This document shows, piece by piece, positions 53,525-62,353 of a stretch of DNA of 64,000 nucleotides. Each line of letters begins with the position of its first letter. The first letter of the stretch is position 1. The notes under the pieces were generated by a model that saw only the letters and a program-made list of their open reading frames with translations, was not told the DNA's origin and made no database searches. This stretch comes from Pradoshia sp. D12. GTDB taxonomy: Bacteria; Bacillota; Bacilli; Bacillales; Pradoshiaceae. The stretch spans positions 3,661,587 to 3,725,586 of the forward strand of contig NZ_CP044545.1 in assembly GCF_008935075.1 (NCBI RefSeq), in the 5' to 3' direction. A program made the position numbers and the translations under genes.

Positions 53525-55699
53525 TTAACTCGGGGTCATTGCATGATCGGCAGTTAATAATATATTATTTTGTGAATGATATAATCGATGATATAATCCT
53601 TTTGCTCTAATTAATTCTGCATGTGTACCTTCTTCTTTCAGTTTACCTTCAGAAAGAACAATAATGCGATCAGCATTCTCTACCGTACTTAACCTATGAG
53701 CAATTATTATTTTGGTACCTGAAATCTCGGCCAAATTTTCATGTATAATTTGTTCAGATATTGAATCTAGAGAACTGGATGCTTCATCAAGCAACAGGAT
53801 GGGTGCCTTATTAACCAAAGCTCGAGCTATTAATAATCTCTGCTTTTGTCCACCTGAAAAGTTGTTTCCATCTTCAGAAATTTTAGTATGGAAATTCAAA
53901 GGCAATTTCATTATATCGTCATATATATTAGCTTCTTTACAAGCATTGATTACTTCCTGTATGGTAACATCCTCTTGAAACATACTTATATTTTCATATA
54001 TTGTTTTATTGAATAGTCTTGACTCTTGTAAAACAGTTGAAATATTTTTTCTCAAATGATTTTTATCATAATCTTCAAGATTTATACTATCTATTAGTAT
54101 ATGGCCATCTGTAGGTCTATAAAAGCCTAATAATAATTTTGCAACGGTACTTTTACCTGAACCTGATGGACCAACAATTGCAACTGTCTCTCCTTTTTTT
54201 ATTTTTAGTGAGAAGTCTGAAATCACCTCTTGACTGAACTTTGAATACTGAAAAGAAACTTTTTTAAATTCAACCACACCTGTTATAGAGTTTCGTTGGT
54301 CTTTACTCTCCTCTATCTTAGTATCAATTACATCAATAATCCTTTGAAAATATGAACCAATTGATAAGATTTGTGTATAGGAGCTACTTAAAGAGACAAT
54401 AGGTTGAATAAAAGAAACAGAAATTGTACTAAAGGCTAATAAGGCACCTAAAGTCAATTCCCCATTATTCAGAGCAATACTTCCAATCCAGAGCATAAAT
54501 AAAGGAACAATCATTTGTATTGCTGATGTGAATGACTGTATAAAACTATTCCATAGGTTTAATTTTTGATTAATAGTGACTTGATTAGTAAACTTTTTAT
54601 ACCAGGTATTAAATAGTTTGTTTTCTAACCCTAACATTTTAACATCTATTATTCCATGGATACTGTCAGCTAAAATAGATTGAACTTCTGATTGAATAGA
54701 TACGTTTTGATCTGAAAGTTTTTGAATTACTTTTGTATTAACAACGAGAAATCCAATAATAACCAGGCCGATAATAAGTAAGATTAAACTTAATTGAACT
54801 GAGTATTGAAACATAATAACGGAGTAACTAAAAACCAAGAGAATATCAATAACTACTGAAATACCCGTAGTTGACAAAAGTTGTTTAATTAATGCATTTG
54901 AATTAGCCCTAAATAATAGGTCTCCGCTTGTTCTATTATTGAAGTATAAGAAGGGCAGTTTGAATAAGACTGTCATAAATCGGGACATAAGAAATAAATC
55001 TAATTTACTTTGTAACCGCGCAATTAAATATCCCCTTATATTTGATATTATAATATACGAAAAAAATATAGACGCTAAGGCGAAGCCTGAAATATACATA
55101 AACTGATTCGTAGCATTTACTAATACTCTATCAGTAAATTGTTGTGTTAAAATGGGGATACCCATTGCAATAAGTTGAATTAAAAATGTGACGAAAATTG
55201 CTAACGTGATGAACTTCTTTTCGGAGCGTAAATAGTGGTATATAATCGTTTGTCTTTGTGCAGGTTTTTTTTTAAATTTTTCATTTGGTTTACAATATAA
55301 AATACTACCTGAAAAAGAAGAAAGGAATTCCTCCTTATTAAGCTTTTTTCTTCCAGATGAGGGATCTACTATGAAGAAATATTTTTTATTTACTTTCTCC
55401 AGAACTACGAAATGGCTCATTTCCCAATGAAGTATTAAAGGAAAACCAATCTTAGAAAAATTTGTTTCGCTTAATTTATTGCTGTTCATATCAATATGAT
55501 ATGCCTTAACAACCATCTCTTTGGCTGTTGCAATTCGGTATAAGTCTAAAAAAGAGTAACCATTAGAAGAAGAGCCATATTCATCTCGTAATTCAGCTAA
55601 GGTTAGATGATGGTCATAAAATTTCAATAGCATAGCTAAACAAGCTAATCCACATTCACTATGTTCCATCTGAGCAATGTACGGAACTTTTTTAGGCAT
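53525..55699 (-). CDS. lanT: Lanthipeptide exporter with C39 peptidase domain
   Basis: 724 residues in three parts: a C39 peptidase (1-140; MEHSECGLACLAML with catalytic Cys, WEMSHFVVL with His, VDPSSGRKKL with Asp), six membrane helices (about 160-440) and an ABC ATPase (VGPSGSGKST, FSGGQKQRLLIARAL, LLLDEASSSLDS, IIAHRLSTVENAD). It cuts the leader after the double-Gly-type site and exports the core. Last gene of the lanthipeptide operon. ATG behind AAGGAG. Both precursors have GG/GA-type sites. Confidence 0.93.
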   Translation of the reverse strand: MPKKVPYIAQMEHSECGLACLAMLLKFYDHHLTLAELRDEYGSSSNGYSFLDLYRIATAKEMVVKAYHIDMNSNKLSETNFSKIGFPLILHWEMSHFVVLEKVNKKYFFIVDPSSGRKKLNKEEFLSSFSGSILYCKPNEKFKKKPAQRQTIIYHYLRSEKKFITLAIFVTFLIQLIAMGIPILTQQFTDRVLVNATNQFMYISGFALASIFFSYIIISNIRGYLIARLQSKLDLFLMSRFMTVLFKLPFLYFNNRTSGDLLFRANSNALIKQLLSTTGISVVIDILLVFSYSVIMFQYSVQLSLILLIIGLVIIGFLVVNTKVIQKLSDQNVSIQSEVQSILADSIHGIIDVKMLGLENKLFNTWYKKFTNQVTINQKLNLWNSFIQSFTSAIQMIVPLFMLWIGSIALNNGELTLGALLAFSTISVSFIQPIVSLSSSYTQILSIGSYFQRIIDVIDTKIEESKDQRNSITGVVEFKKVSFQYSKFSQEVISDFSLKIKKGETVAIVGPSGSGKSTVAKLLLGFYRPTDGHILIDSINLEDYDKNHLRKNISTVLQESRLFNKTIYENISMFQEDVTIQEVINACKEANIYDDIMKLPLNFHTKISEDGNNFSGGQKQRLLIARALVNKAPILLLDEASSSLDSISEQIIHENLAEISGTKIIIAHRLSTVENADRIIVLSEGKLKEEGTHAELIRAKGLYHRLYHSQNNILLTADHAMTPS

Positions 55700-55744
55700 A
55701 ATTATCTCCTTATGAAATCTTACTTTACTTTCTTATAGTTTTAT

Positions 55745-56152
55745 TTATATTTTCTTTCCCTCTTGTGAAACTTGAAACAGATAGTACCCCACAGTGAAAA
55801 AGATTACAATAACCATACTAAAGAATGATATCTTATTCATAAATCCCATAGTTGCTAGTATTAACAAACTTAAAGGGAACAAAGTAAGGACTAAATTTAA
55901 CACTTTTGATTTAGCTTTCATACTAATAAGGTTATTTCTCTCATCATTTTCTTCGATTAATTGTTCTTCTGACTTATACCTATCCAAGTCAACGGATAAT
56001 GCCATAGCAAGTAAAATAGCACCTAGTAGACCTAAACCAATGAATATTAAATCTGAACTAATAATATCTAATCCTGTTGTAAATCTTAATATAATCACCA
56101 ATAAGATTAAAAAGGCTCCACTTATCCCAAGAGTATACTTACTTCTTTTCAT
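55745..56152 (-). CDS. Small membrane protein paired with the HTH gene (CylR1 position)
   Basis: 135 residues with four hydrophobic helices in two hairpins (about 8-25, 33-50, 83-105, 108-125) and an acidic connecting loop (DLDRYKSEEQLIEENDERNNL). It overlaps the HTH gene by 4 bases (ATGA). Small HTH plus membrane-protein pairs are common in Firmicutes; in the enterococcal cytolysin locus CylR2 (HTH) and CylR1 (membrane) jointly control the operon. A regulatory role is therefore likely; immunity is an alternative, since no other immunity gene is seen. Confidence 0.65.
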   Translation of the reverse strand: MKRSKYTLGISGAFLILLVIILRFTTGLDIISSDLIFIGLGLLGAILLAMALSVDLDRYKSEEQLIEENDERNNLISMKAKSKVLNLVLTLFPLSLLILATMGFMNKISFFSMVIVIFFTVGYYLFQVSQEGKKI

Positions 56153-56352
56153 TCAGACGCCTCCTCGTAGTAAAAAATATCTTCAATTTTTACATCAAAA
56201 TACTGAGCTATCTTAAAAGCCAAAATTAAAGAGGGATTATATTTACCATTTTCAATAGACCCAATTGTTTGTCTCGATACCTTTAAAATTCTACCGAGTT
56301 CTTCTTGTCTTAGTCCTCGCTGTTTTCTCATAGTTTCTAGGTCATTTTTCAA
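56149..56352 (-). CDS. CylR2-like HTH (Xre family) regulator
   Basis: 67 residues when started at the TTG at 56352, 6 bases after GGGGGTG. The helix-turn-helix reads LRQEELGRILKVSRQTIGS with IENGKYNPSLILAFKIAQYF, and the protein ends DIFYYEEASE. Length and sequence resemble CylR2 (66 residues), a DNA-binding repressor of the cytolysin operon, and related YozG-type regulators. Coupled to the membrane protein gene. It probably controls the lanA promoter. Confidence 0.85.
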   Translation of the reverse strand: MKNDLETMRKQRGLRQEELGRILKVSRQTIGSIENGKYNPSLILAFKIAQYFDVKIEDIFYYEEASE

Positions 56353-56448
56353 AATAATCACCCCCAAAAAGGAAAGTTAACTTAACATTATATTATGACA
56401 ATCATTTTAAAATGTAAAGCTAACTTTCCGAAGTATGGTAAAGGTGTA

Positions 56449-57159
56449 CTACTTTAGTATCTTTACTTTCTTATCTAGAACTTCCTGAAAACTATCGCAC
56501 TCAAAAAAGCCATTCTCTCTCCAATAAATATGCTCCACATGGTCTTCTGGATAATTCTCATATATCCACTTGAAAGAAAGGAATGCAGCTTCTAAAGCAT
56601 CATTACTCTCAGTTACTATTTCTTCTTTAAGGTGCTTGAGAATTGCATGTGTATTATTTGCAATATCCTCCTCCTTAATTTCTGCCCCTGAGATTGCACT
56701 TACTCGTCCTATTGTAATAATACCCATATAGGTTGAAACTTTCTCTAAGTAATCTAATACATGGTTTAAACCATTTCCACCAGAAGCAACAACAAGCCCT
56801 GGCTTTCCAGCTAACCGAAACAAATGTCCCCAATAGGAAAGACGATCAATAAATGCCTTCATATCTCCTGACACGTTATGTGAATATACAGGACTTGCTA
56901 AAATCACAAAATCAGATTCAAGTAATTCCCGCTTTATTTCTTCCATCCGATCATTATGAAGTTGATCTTGAGGACATTTCCCTTTTGTAAAGCATGATTT
57001 GCACCCTGTTGAATGAAAGATATTTGTTTCATATGCTTTATAAATAGTAAATTTGATGGATTCATCTTGTAAGGAGATATTTTCAATCAATCTATTCAGA
57101 TATGTGTATAATATTGAATTATCATTTCGAGAACCAATATAAACGAAAACCTTTTTCAT
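56449..57159 (-). CDS. Flavodoxin-fold NAD(P)H oxidoreductase, candidate LanJ-type reductase
   Basis: 236 residues. Flavodoxin-like fold (FVYIGSRNDNSILYTYL phosphate loop, SDFVILASPVYSHNVSGDMKAFIDR) with a Cys cluster (STGCKSCFTKGKCPQDQ) as in NADPH-dependent FMN reductases/iron-sulfur flavoproteins. It sits 19 bases after lanM in the operon. In some two-component lantibiotic systems (bicereucin group) an FMN-reductase-type enzyme reduces dehydroalanine to D-alanine. That role fits here but is inferred from context. Confidence 0.75.
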   Translation of the reverse strand: MKKVFVYIGSRNDNSILYTYLNRLIENISLQDESIKFTIYKAYETNIFHSTGCKSCFTKGKCPQDQLHNDRMEEIKRELLESDFVILASPVYSHNVSGDMKAFIDRLSYWGHLFRLAGKPGLVVASGGNGLNHVLDYLEKVSTYMGIITIGRVSAISGAEIKEEDIANNTHAILKHLKEEIVTESNDALEAAFLSFKWIYENYPEDHVEHIYWRENGFFECDSFQEVLDKKVKILK

Positions 57160-57178
57160 CTTTTCACCTCTTAATTAA

Positions 57179-60100
57179 CTAATTGAAACTCAACACAGAA
57201 GGAACACTTTCTGGATTTGCTATTCTTAGTAATTGATAACCAATTCCAGCTATTCCAGTAAACATTCCAACAGATCTGAAGCCTGGAATAGATCGATCTT
57301 TATAGCTTCCTCTTTCTTTTGATTCTTGTATTACTTTTAGGGCTAAACTTTTAGCTATTGTCTCATACGACTTATCATTCTTTATTTGAGAAGCATGTAA
57401 AAATAATTCAGTAGTCCCCATATTACCGTGGCATAAGCAATCATCTGATTTATAGGGACTATTAAGAGTTATATCTAATGCTTTCTCAATTTCTGTGTTT
57501 GTTCTTTCATCATTTATAAACTGTGATATTAGTAATCTACTTATCCCTATACCCTCAGTCCCATGGCACCATTGATGTCTACATATATTGTCATCGGTAC
57601 TAATATCTAACCAACCATTGCAACCTTCTGAGAATAGAGATTGATCAAACTCTAATAGACTTTTTCCTTTCTCTAAGAATTTCTTTGATTTAGTTATTGT
57701 ACCTAACCTAATCAATACATATGCTACGGAGCTACTACCGTGCGCAAATCCGCCTAATAATCTATCTGTACTATCCAGCTGTCGTATCAATTTATTTGCC
57801 AATTTAATACATAATGCTAAAATCTCAGGATCCTTACTCTCTTCAAAGATATTGATTACACAATGTAAGAAACCAGTAGTTCCCGACATCCAGTCATAAC
57901 CAATAAAATTATCAAGATTATCCTCTCCTAACTTCAATAGTTTTAATAAACGATCTTTCCATTTAGAATCACCTTTAATTTGATAGGAAATTTTAGCTAA
58001 TGGGTATAACAAGGAAAGTTGCCCTGTAAATATAGAGTAGTCATCTAAAACAACCATTCTTTCTTCAGCTGAATTTAATAATTTCCTATAGATATCTTCA
58101 TATCTATCTTCCTTTGTTATTTGATGCAAATAATAATAAAAATGAAACAACCCAGAAAGTCCATCATAAAAGTCAGATGTAATTGGAGTTATGTCAAATG
58201 AATCCTTTACTACATTTATACCTAACCAAGACACTGTTTCTCCATTTTCTGAATAAATTGCTTTACTTAAAATGTGGTCACCTATTGCTTTTGCTTCGTT
58301 TACAAAAATATCATTATCAATGTTGTTCACATCTACTTTTTTTATCGAGTCTTTTATGGTGCACGATTTCCCTTTCTTTTCTTCATTTTGAATCAATTTT
58401 TCATACATACCCGTCTTAACAACAATAACCGAAACCTGCTTCTCCATATCTTCAGCATTCATTTTATTAATTTTATCAAGCAACAGAGAATATCCAGTAC
58501 TTTTATAAACATCTCTATATATCTTTCCAGTACTATCTATTAAGTCTTTGGAGTTCGTATAGTTAAAAAAAATTGGGATATCATCATTCAGAAGATCTTC
58601 ATATTCACTTTTAATAATTGATTTAGCTTGATAAGGAACTGACCATATATTTTCAATAACTTGTTCTCTATCTAAAGCATGCCTTAAATAATCTGGGTGA
58701 TACGTATTATTAATCATATTAAAATATTGTGTTGTACCTCTTGGGATAATTCTTACTTTTAATTTATTAAAATTAGAGAGTACCTTTGTTTCTTTTAATA
58801 AAGAATCCCTATTAGCTAAAATAACTGAATAAACAACCTTAAAACCTTTTATAATTTCTTCTATATAATTTGTATAATCAATAGGTTGTCCATTTAACTC
58901 AGGTAGATTATTGGCTCCCTTAGTAGTCCATTCAATTAAACCGTATTTCATTTCATCTGAATTTATATTGATTGGACCTGGAACTTTATATGGCAGCTTT
59001 TGAGACTTTCCATTTAACCCACTCATATCAATACCTGAATCATTTAAAAGATTCTCTTTTATTTCAATGGGTAACAGCATTGTGCTGCTAACCAATTCTT
59101 GAGCTTCATAACTTGCATTAACATACGCAGAATCAGACCAATTAAACAAAATACTATTATGTAATAAAGTCTCAAAATCGACAATAATTGGATTAGAACC
59201 ACTGGCGATTATATTCTCCATATGCATATCGGTTCCATTTAAGGAATACACTATTGCCAAGAGTTGTCCAAATCTTATGTAAAAATTTCGAACTTCTTCC
59301 TCACTATCACAACCCTTTTTCTCCACAATTTCTTCAAACGAGTAATCTTTGTACCCTAATATTCTGTAAGTAGCCATTTCGAGCACATCTTCATATTGAT
59401 TAATCCAATTAAGATAGTCCTGATAAGCATTTCCAATATCTGTATTCCTCGGTTTATAGAAGAGATGTTTAGTTGATTCAAATTCTATTCTAAAAACATT
59501 CCTACCTTGTTGATGCGAATCTCCTTCTCCAAATGTAATCGTCTTAATAAAATCATTAGATGATAAGTTGAATTTAGAATATATTTCTTCCTTATGTAGA
59601 AGAAACCTGTCAATGAACTCTATAGTATTTTTGTAAAAAAACAGGGTCTTAGTTGCTAAGATTCTACTCAAAACTTGGTACTCTTCATAGAAGGCGATTA
59701 AAATATCTAAGTCATAAAATCTCTCATTGAATGAATGAAATCTTTCTTCGGAGCTAGTTCCAGTTAGTTCATTTCTTAATCTAGATACATTAAGTTCGAG
59801 AACTAGACTTTTATGTGCAATTTGGCCAAGACTATCAATAAACCCTGCCATCAATGTATCTAAGTCAAAATAACGAAATACATCTTTACTTTCAATGAAT
59901 TTGGAGAGTTTATTTCCTAAAAACAGTGTGAAAGGGCGGAGTATATAACTAAATCCAAGGTTTGAATCATATTTAGTATTATTAACCTCAACTAATTCAA
60001 TTGCCTCTTTGTATAACTGAAACCATTCAGCTTTTAATAGATATTCACATATTTCTCCTGTCTTATCTTCCTCATTTCTCATTAGGCAGTTCGAGAATAT

Positions 60101-60292
60101 TTCTTCTTCATAGTTCCACTCACTTAACATTAATGAAAAAGATTCATCAGACACTATGTTCTTCCTATTCCTCCAGGCTTTATATTCTTTCTCAGATAAA
60201 GACGTAGAAGAGTTTTGATATAATGGATATTTTTCTTTGATCCATAATGAATTTAGATAATTAATAGGTAATATTTCTCTTTTTACCAGCAT
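57179..60292 (-). CDS. lanM: Class II lanthipeptide synthetase
   Basis: 1037 residues, the usual LanM size. The N-terminal dehydratase (about 100-600) has the kinase-like segments GEGDSHQQGRNVFRIEF, NGTDMHMENIIASGSNPIIVDFETLLHN; it phosphorylates and eliminates Ser/Thr. The C-terminal LanC-like cyclase (about 680-1030) has the zinc-binding HQWCHGTEGIG (about 915) and DDCLCHGNMG (about 955), plus FTGIAGIGYQLL. It joins Cys to dehydrated residues to form (methyl)lanthionine. A single LanM serves two precursors. ATG behind AGGAG at 9 bases. Preceded by a hairpin that follows lanA1. Confidence 0.96.
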   Translation of the reverse strand: MLVKREILPINYLNSLWIKEKYPLYQNSSTSLSEKEYKAWRNRKNIVSDESFSLMLSEWNYEEEIFSNCLMRNEEDKTGEICEYLLKAEWFQLYKEAIELVEVNNTKYDSNLGFSYILRPFTLFLGNKLSKFIESKDVFRYFDLDTLMAGFIDSLGQIAHKSLVLELNVSRLRNELTGTSSEERFHSFNERFYDLDILIAFYEEYQVLSRILATKTLFFYKNTIEFIDRFLLHKEEIYSKFNLSSNDFIKTITFGEGDSHQQGRNVFRIEFESTKHLFYKPRNTDIGNAYQDYLNWINQYEDVLEMATYRILGYKDYSFEEIVEKKGCDSEEEVRNFYIRFGQLLAIVYSLNGTDMHMENIIASGSNPIIVDFETLLHNSILFNWSDSAYVNASYEAQELVSSTMLLPIEIKENLLNDSGIDMSGLNGKSQKLPYKVPGPININSDEMKYGLIEWTTKGANNLPELNGQPIDYTNYIEEIIKGFKVVYSVILANRDSLLKETKVLSNFNKLKVRIIPRGTTQYFNMINNTYHPDYLRHALDREQVIENIWSVPYQAKSIIKSEYEDLLNDDIPIFFNYTNSKDLIDSTGKIYRDVYKSTGYSLLLDKINKMNAEDMEKQVSVIVVKTGMYEKLIQNEEKKGKSCTIKDSIKKVDVNNIDNDIFVNEAKAIGDHILSKAIYSENGETVSWLGINVVKDSFDITPITSDFYDGLSGLFHFYYYLHQITKEDRYEDIYRKLLNSAEERMVVLDDYSIFTGQLSLLYPLAKISYQIKGDSKWKDRLLKLLKLGEDNLDNFIGYDWMSGTTGFLHCVINIFEESKDPEILALCIKLANKLIRQLDSTDRLLGGFAHGSSSVAYVLIRLGTITKSKKFLEKGKSLLEFDQSLFSEGCNGWLDISTDDNICRHQWCHGTEGIGISRLLISQFINDERTNTEIEKALDITLNSPYKSDDCLCHGNMGTTELFLHASQIKNDKSYETIAKSLALKVIQESKERGSYKDRSIPGFRSVGMFTGIAGIGYQLLRIANPESVPSVLSFN

Positions 60293-60321
60293 TCTACCAC
60301 ACTCCTCATAAGTAGTATTGA

Positions 60322-60368
60322 TAGAAAAATAAGCTAAAACTAATTATTATTAGTCTAGCTTATTTTTC
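60322..60368 (-). terminator. Hairpin between lanA1 and lanM, terminator or attenuator
   Basis: AAAATAAGCTA / TAGCTTATTTT perfect 11-bp stem with T-rich sequence following on the minus strand. It lies between the precursor genes and the modification genes, where partial termination commonly yields more precursor than enzyme mRNA. Confidence 0.75.
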
Positions 60369-60381
60369 TAAGTATCTTGGA

Positions 60382-60612
60382 TTACTTACAAAAAACAGCA
60401 GTTACTAAATAGGAACCTACAAAACTTGCTAGTGCTGAAATGACTGTAGCAGCTGGAGTACCTTGTGGTTGAATTTCTCCATTTCCCCCACAAACACTAG
60501 ATATTTCTTTCAAATCTAATTCTTGAAACCCTAGTCCTGATGGATGTGAAATACTTGTACCATCTCTCAACTCTGGATTCTTCCATCTCATAATAATTTC
60601 TTCGGAACTCAT
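60382..60612 (-). CDS. lanA1: Lanthipeptide precursor 1 (single-Cys core, CylLS/bicereucin-like)
   Basis: 76 residues. Leader: MRWKNPELRD...GLGFQELDLKEISSVCGG, sharing the WKNPxxR and GFQELxLxE pattern with the second precursor; GG is the probable LanT site. A spacer NGEIQPQ follows, then GTPAATVISALASFVGSYLVTAVFCK with three Ser, three Thr and one Cys near the end. With one Cys at most one ring can form, so several dehydrated residues would remain unless reduced. An extra Cys sits in the leader just before the GG. Preceded by AAAGGATGAG. In this respect it resembles the small subunit of cytolysin and bicereucin-like peptides. Confidence 0.88.
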   Translation of the reverse strand: MSSEEIIMRWKNPELRDGTSISHPSGLGFQELDLKEISSVCGGNGEIQPQGTPAATVISALASFVGSYLVTAVFCK

Positions 60613-60711
60613 ATATTTGTCTCATCCTTTCATCCATAAATCTTTCCAATAATTATATCTAGATTGTTTTTAGAATGTGTCAATGTAGCTACGTCGAGGT
60701 TACACATTAGA

Positions 60712-60744
60712 AGTGTCGTAGGAGTGTCGTAGGAGTGGCATAGA
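60712..60744. repeat. Three tandem 11-bp repeats between lanA2 and lanA1
   Basis: AGTGTCGTAGG occurs at 60712-60722 and 60723-60733, followed by a degenerate AGTGGCATAGA at 60734-60744. The 11-bp period places the units on one face of the helix, as in operators for cooperative binding. A nearby ATGTGT...ACACAT inverted pair (about 60675 and 60702) adds structure. Confidence 0.7.
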
Positions 60745-60803
60745 AAAGTAAATAAAATAATAGATTATATTACATAAACTATGAAGTTGATGAGTCTATG
60801 TAA

Positions 60804-61085
60804 TTATCCTAAACAGCCTTTATTAAAAGTAACAATACCACTTATAGCAGAAGCAGTTGCACTAATAGTTGCTGGCACACAGTATTTTACAGAAACTGGT
60901 ATAGTCACTACACAAACTGGGGTAGTAATAGCATTAGGAGTGTACTCTGAAGCTCCATTAACTCCGATCATTTCATCCAGAGAAAGCTCTTGAAACCCCT
61001 TGCCACATGGATGTTCATTAGATAATTCCATTTCTTTTCTCATTGCCGGGTTTTTCCACATCATAATTTTTTGTTCGTTTGTCAT
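60804..61085 (-). CDS. lanA2: Lanthipeptide precursor 2 (TTPVC core, CylLL-like)
   Basis: 93 residues. Leader with WKNPAMRKEM and GKGFQELSLDEMIGVNGA; the GA ends a LanT-type site. SEYTPNAI follows, then TTPVCVVTIPVSVKYCVPAT and more, ending FNKGCLG: three Cys and many Thr/Ser, enough for three rings. The TTPVC start equals that of the cytolysin large subunit, in which a short N-terminal piece is removed by a second protease after LanT. First gene of the operon, with AAGGAGAGATG before the ATG and a good promoter upstream. Confidence 0.9.
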   Translation of the reverse strand: MTNEQKIMMWKNPAMRKEMELSNEHPCGKGFQELSLDEMIGVNGASEYTPNAITTPVCVVTIPVSVKYCVPATISATASAISGIVTFNKGCLG

Positions 61086-61122
61086 TTTACATCTCTCCTT
61101 TTTTATTTTTCCTTACAAAACC

Positions 61123-61151
61123 ATAATAGGATAATGTTGGTAATAAATCAA
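61123..61151 (-). promoter_or_regulatory. Sigma-A type promoter of the lanthipeptide operon
   Basis: On the minus strand TTGATT (61151-61146), 17-bp spacer, TATTAT (61128-61123), placed about 40 bases before the lanA2 start. Confidence 0.7.
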
Positions 61152-61386
61152 TATATTTTTGTTAAGTGTATTTAACATTTTATCTATTCAAAATATTATT
61201 GAGTTATTTATTTTTAGTAGTAAATTCTAAATAATACTTGCTAAGTATTCATCTAATTCTATATTTGTAAATTTCATACTTAGGAATTAATCAATTTACA
61301 TCTAATAGTTTAAAATAAAAGATAATAGTGTATCTTTTCGTTTGAAAAGTCTTTCCAAATCTTTTAGCATGATCTTAAAACAAAAA

Positions 61387-61429
61387 AACATGTAAATTAC
61401 TTTAGTAAAGCAATTTACATGGTTTTTTA
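61387..61429. terminator. Bidirectional terminator upstream of the lan operon
   Basis: CATGTAAATT (61389-61398) and AATTTACATG (61412-61421) form a perfect 10-bp stem, with A-run on the left and T-run on the right, so it works on both strands. Confidence 0.8.
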
Positions 61430-61746
61430 ATAAAAGCCGATAAGATTTTAGCGTCTACTATTAATTATAAATTATAATTACCTTATGATTTACATAAGAT
61501 ATGATGGGTAAGAAGTTATTAAAATTTGTTAATTTTACAGGTGCTGGTTTAATTATATAAATTTTTCAATTCTATTATCAACTCGAGCATTTACATATAT
61601 AATAAAGGGACAATCATTATATTTTTCTTCGAAGGAATATAGCGAGGTCAGGTAAAATTGCTTATTATTTAAAGTCCTTCTTCCACCTATGCCCCTTTAG
61701 TTCAATAAGAACAAGGCTTTGTTATGTCAGAGAACGCTTGAGCCAT

Positions 61747-61803
61747 ATGGACAACCGGACTACTCTTATAGTTTACTCACACGTGACAAAAAGAATTGCG
61801 TGA
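61747..61803 (+). pseudogene. Possible C-terminal scrap of a tyrosine recombinase
   Basis: The frame reads RTTLIVYSHVTKRIA before a TGA; phage-type integrases end with TTLNxYSHVTKKM containing the catalytic Tyr. A related reading continues in another frame. Only about 15 residues match, so this is weak. Confidence 0.35.
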
Positions 61804-61867
61804 AGAAGATATAAAGGCTAAAGTAGAAATATTTTGGTGACATATTATATGCTTAATATATTTGATT

Positions 61868-61905
61868 AAACGCATGCTGAATTCCAGCGTGCGTTTTATT
61901 ATTAC
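61868..61905 (+). terminator. Intrinsic terminator in the gap
   Basis: AAACGCATGCTG pairs with CAGCGTGCGTTT (one G-T pair), followed by TTATTATT. No intact gene lies upstream of it now. Confidence 0.65.
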
Positions 61906-62261
61906 TCAGTTATAACGGATTTACTAACTGTAAAGTCCCATAAGAAGTTTACCTGAAGTAACAGAGAAGATAATGGATTACCCAGTAGATATCAAGAGAG
62001 GCAATTAGGGGAGCTAACAGCACCTATATGAATGAAGGCATGATCTCCTTGTAGCGATTGATAACAAAGAGGCCATTTCTATAAAAATTGTATTTACCCA
62101 GCTTTTTTTATTACAGAATTATTGATAATGACACAAAGTCTTCATTACCAAGGGGCTAGCTTCTGTAAATGTGACTCTTTATAGTAAAGTCATGGGACAA
62201 AATACAAAAAATCAATGACATTTTATGTTAATTTCCACATATGACATCATATGTTCACATG

Positions 62262-62284
62262 AAAAAAGCCGCGCAGTGGCGGCT
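62262..62284 (-). terminator. Terminator of the ssbB operon
   Basis: AGCCGC / GCGGCT stem; on the minus strand TTTTTTC follows. Confidence 0.8.
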
Positions 62285-62353
62285 ATCAAGAGGGGATAAA
62301 ACTTTTATAAGTGTATTGGAGGCATTTTGTGTGCAGATTATGTTTGTGAGGGA

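Larger units (their letters stand above)
61152..62353. other. Long gap beside the lanthipeptide operon
   Basis: About 1.2 kb with no intact gene. It holds terminators at 61387, 61868 and 62262 and what looks like the last codons of a tyrosine recombinase near 61750. The rest of 61900-62200 contains short frames broken by stops that could be decayed mobile-element sequence, but I cannot identify them. Confidence 0.5.

Noticed and set aside
60781-60993. A 70-codon plus-strand ORF over lanA2
   Set aside because: It is antisense to the precursor gene, which has leader, core, promoter and ribosome binding site; the plus-strand frame has none of these.
61900-62200. Possible IS transposase remnant
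   Set aside because: Short frames with scattered stops looked mobile-element-like, but no conserved transposase motif could be read in any frame.
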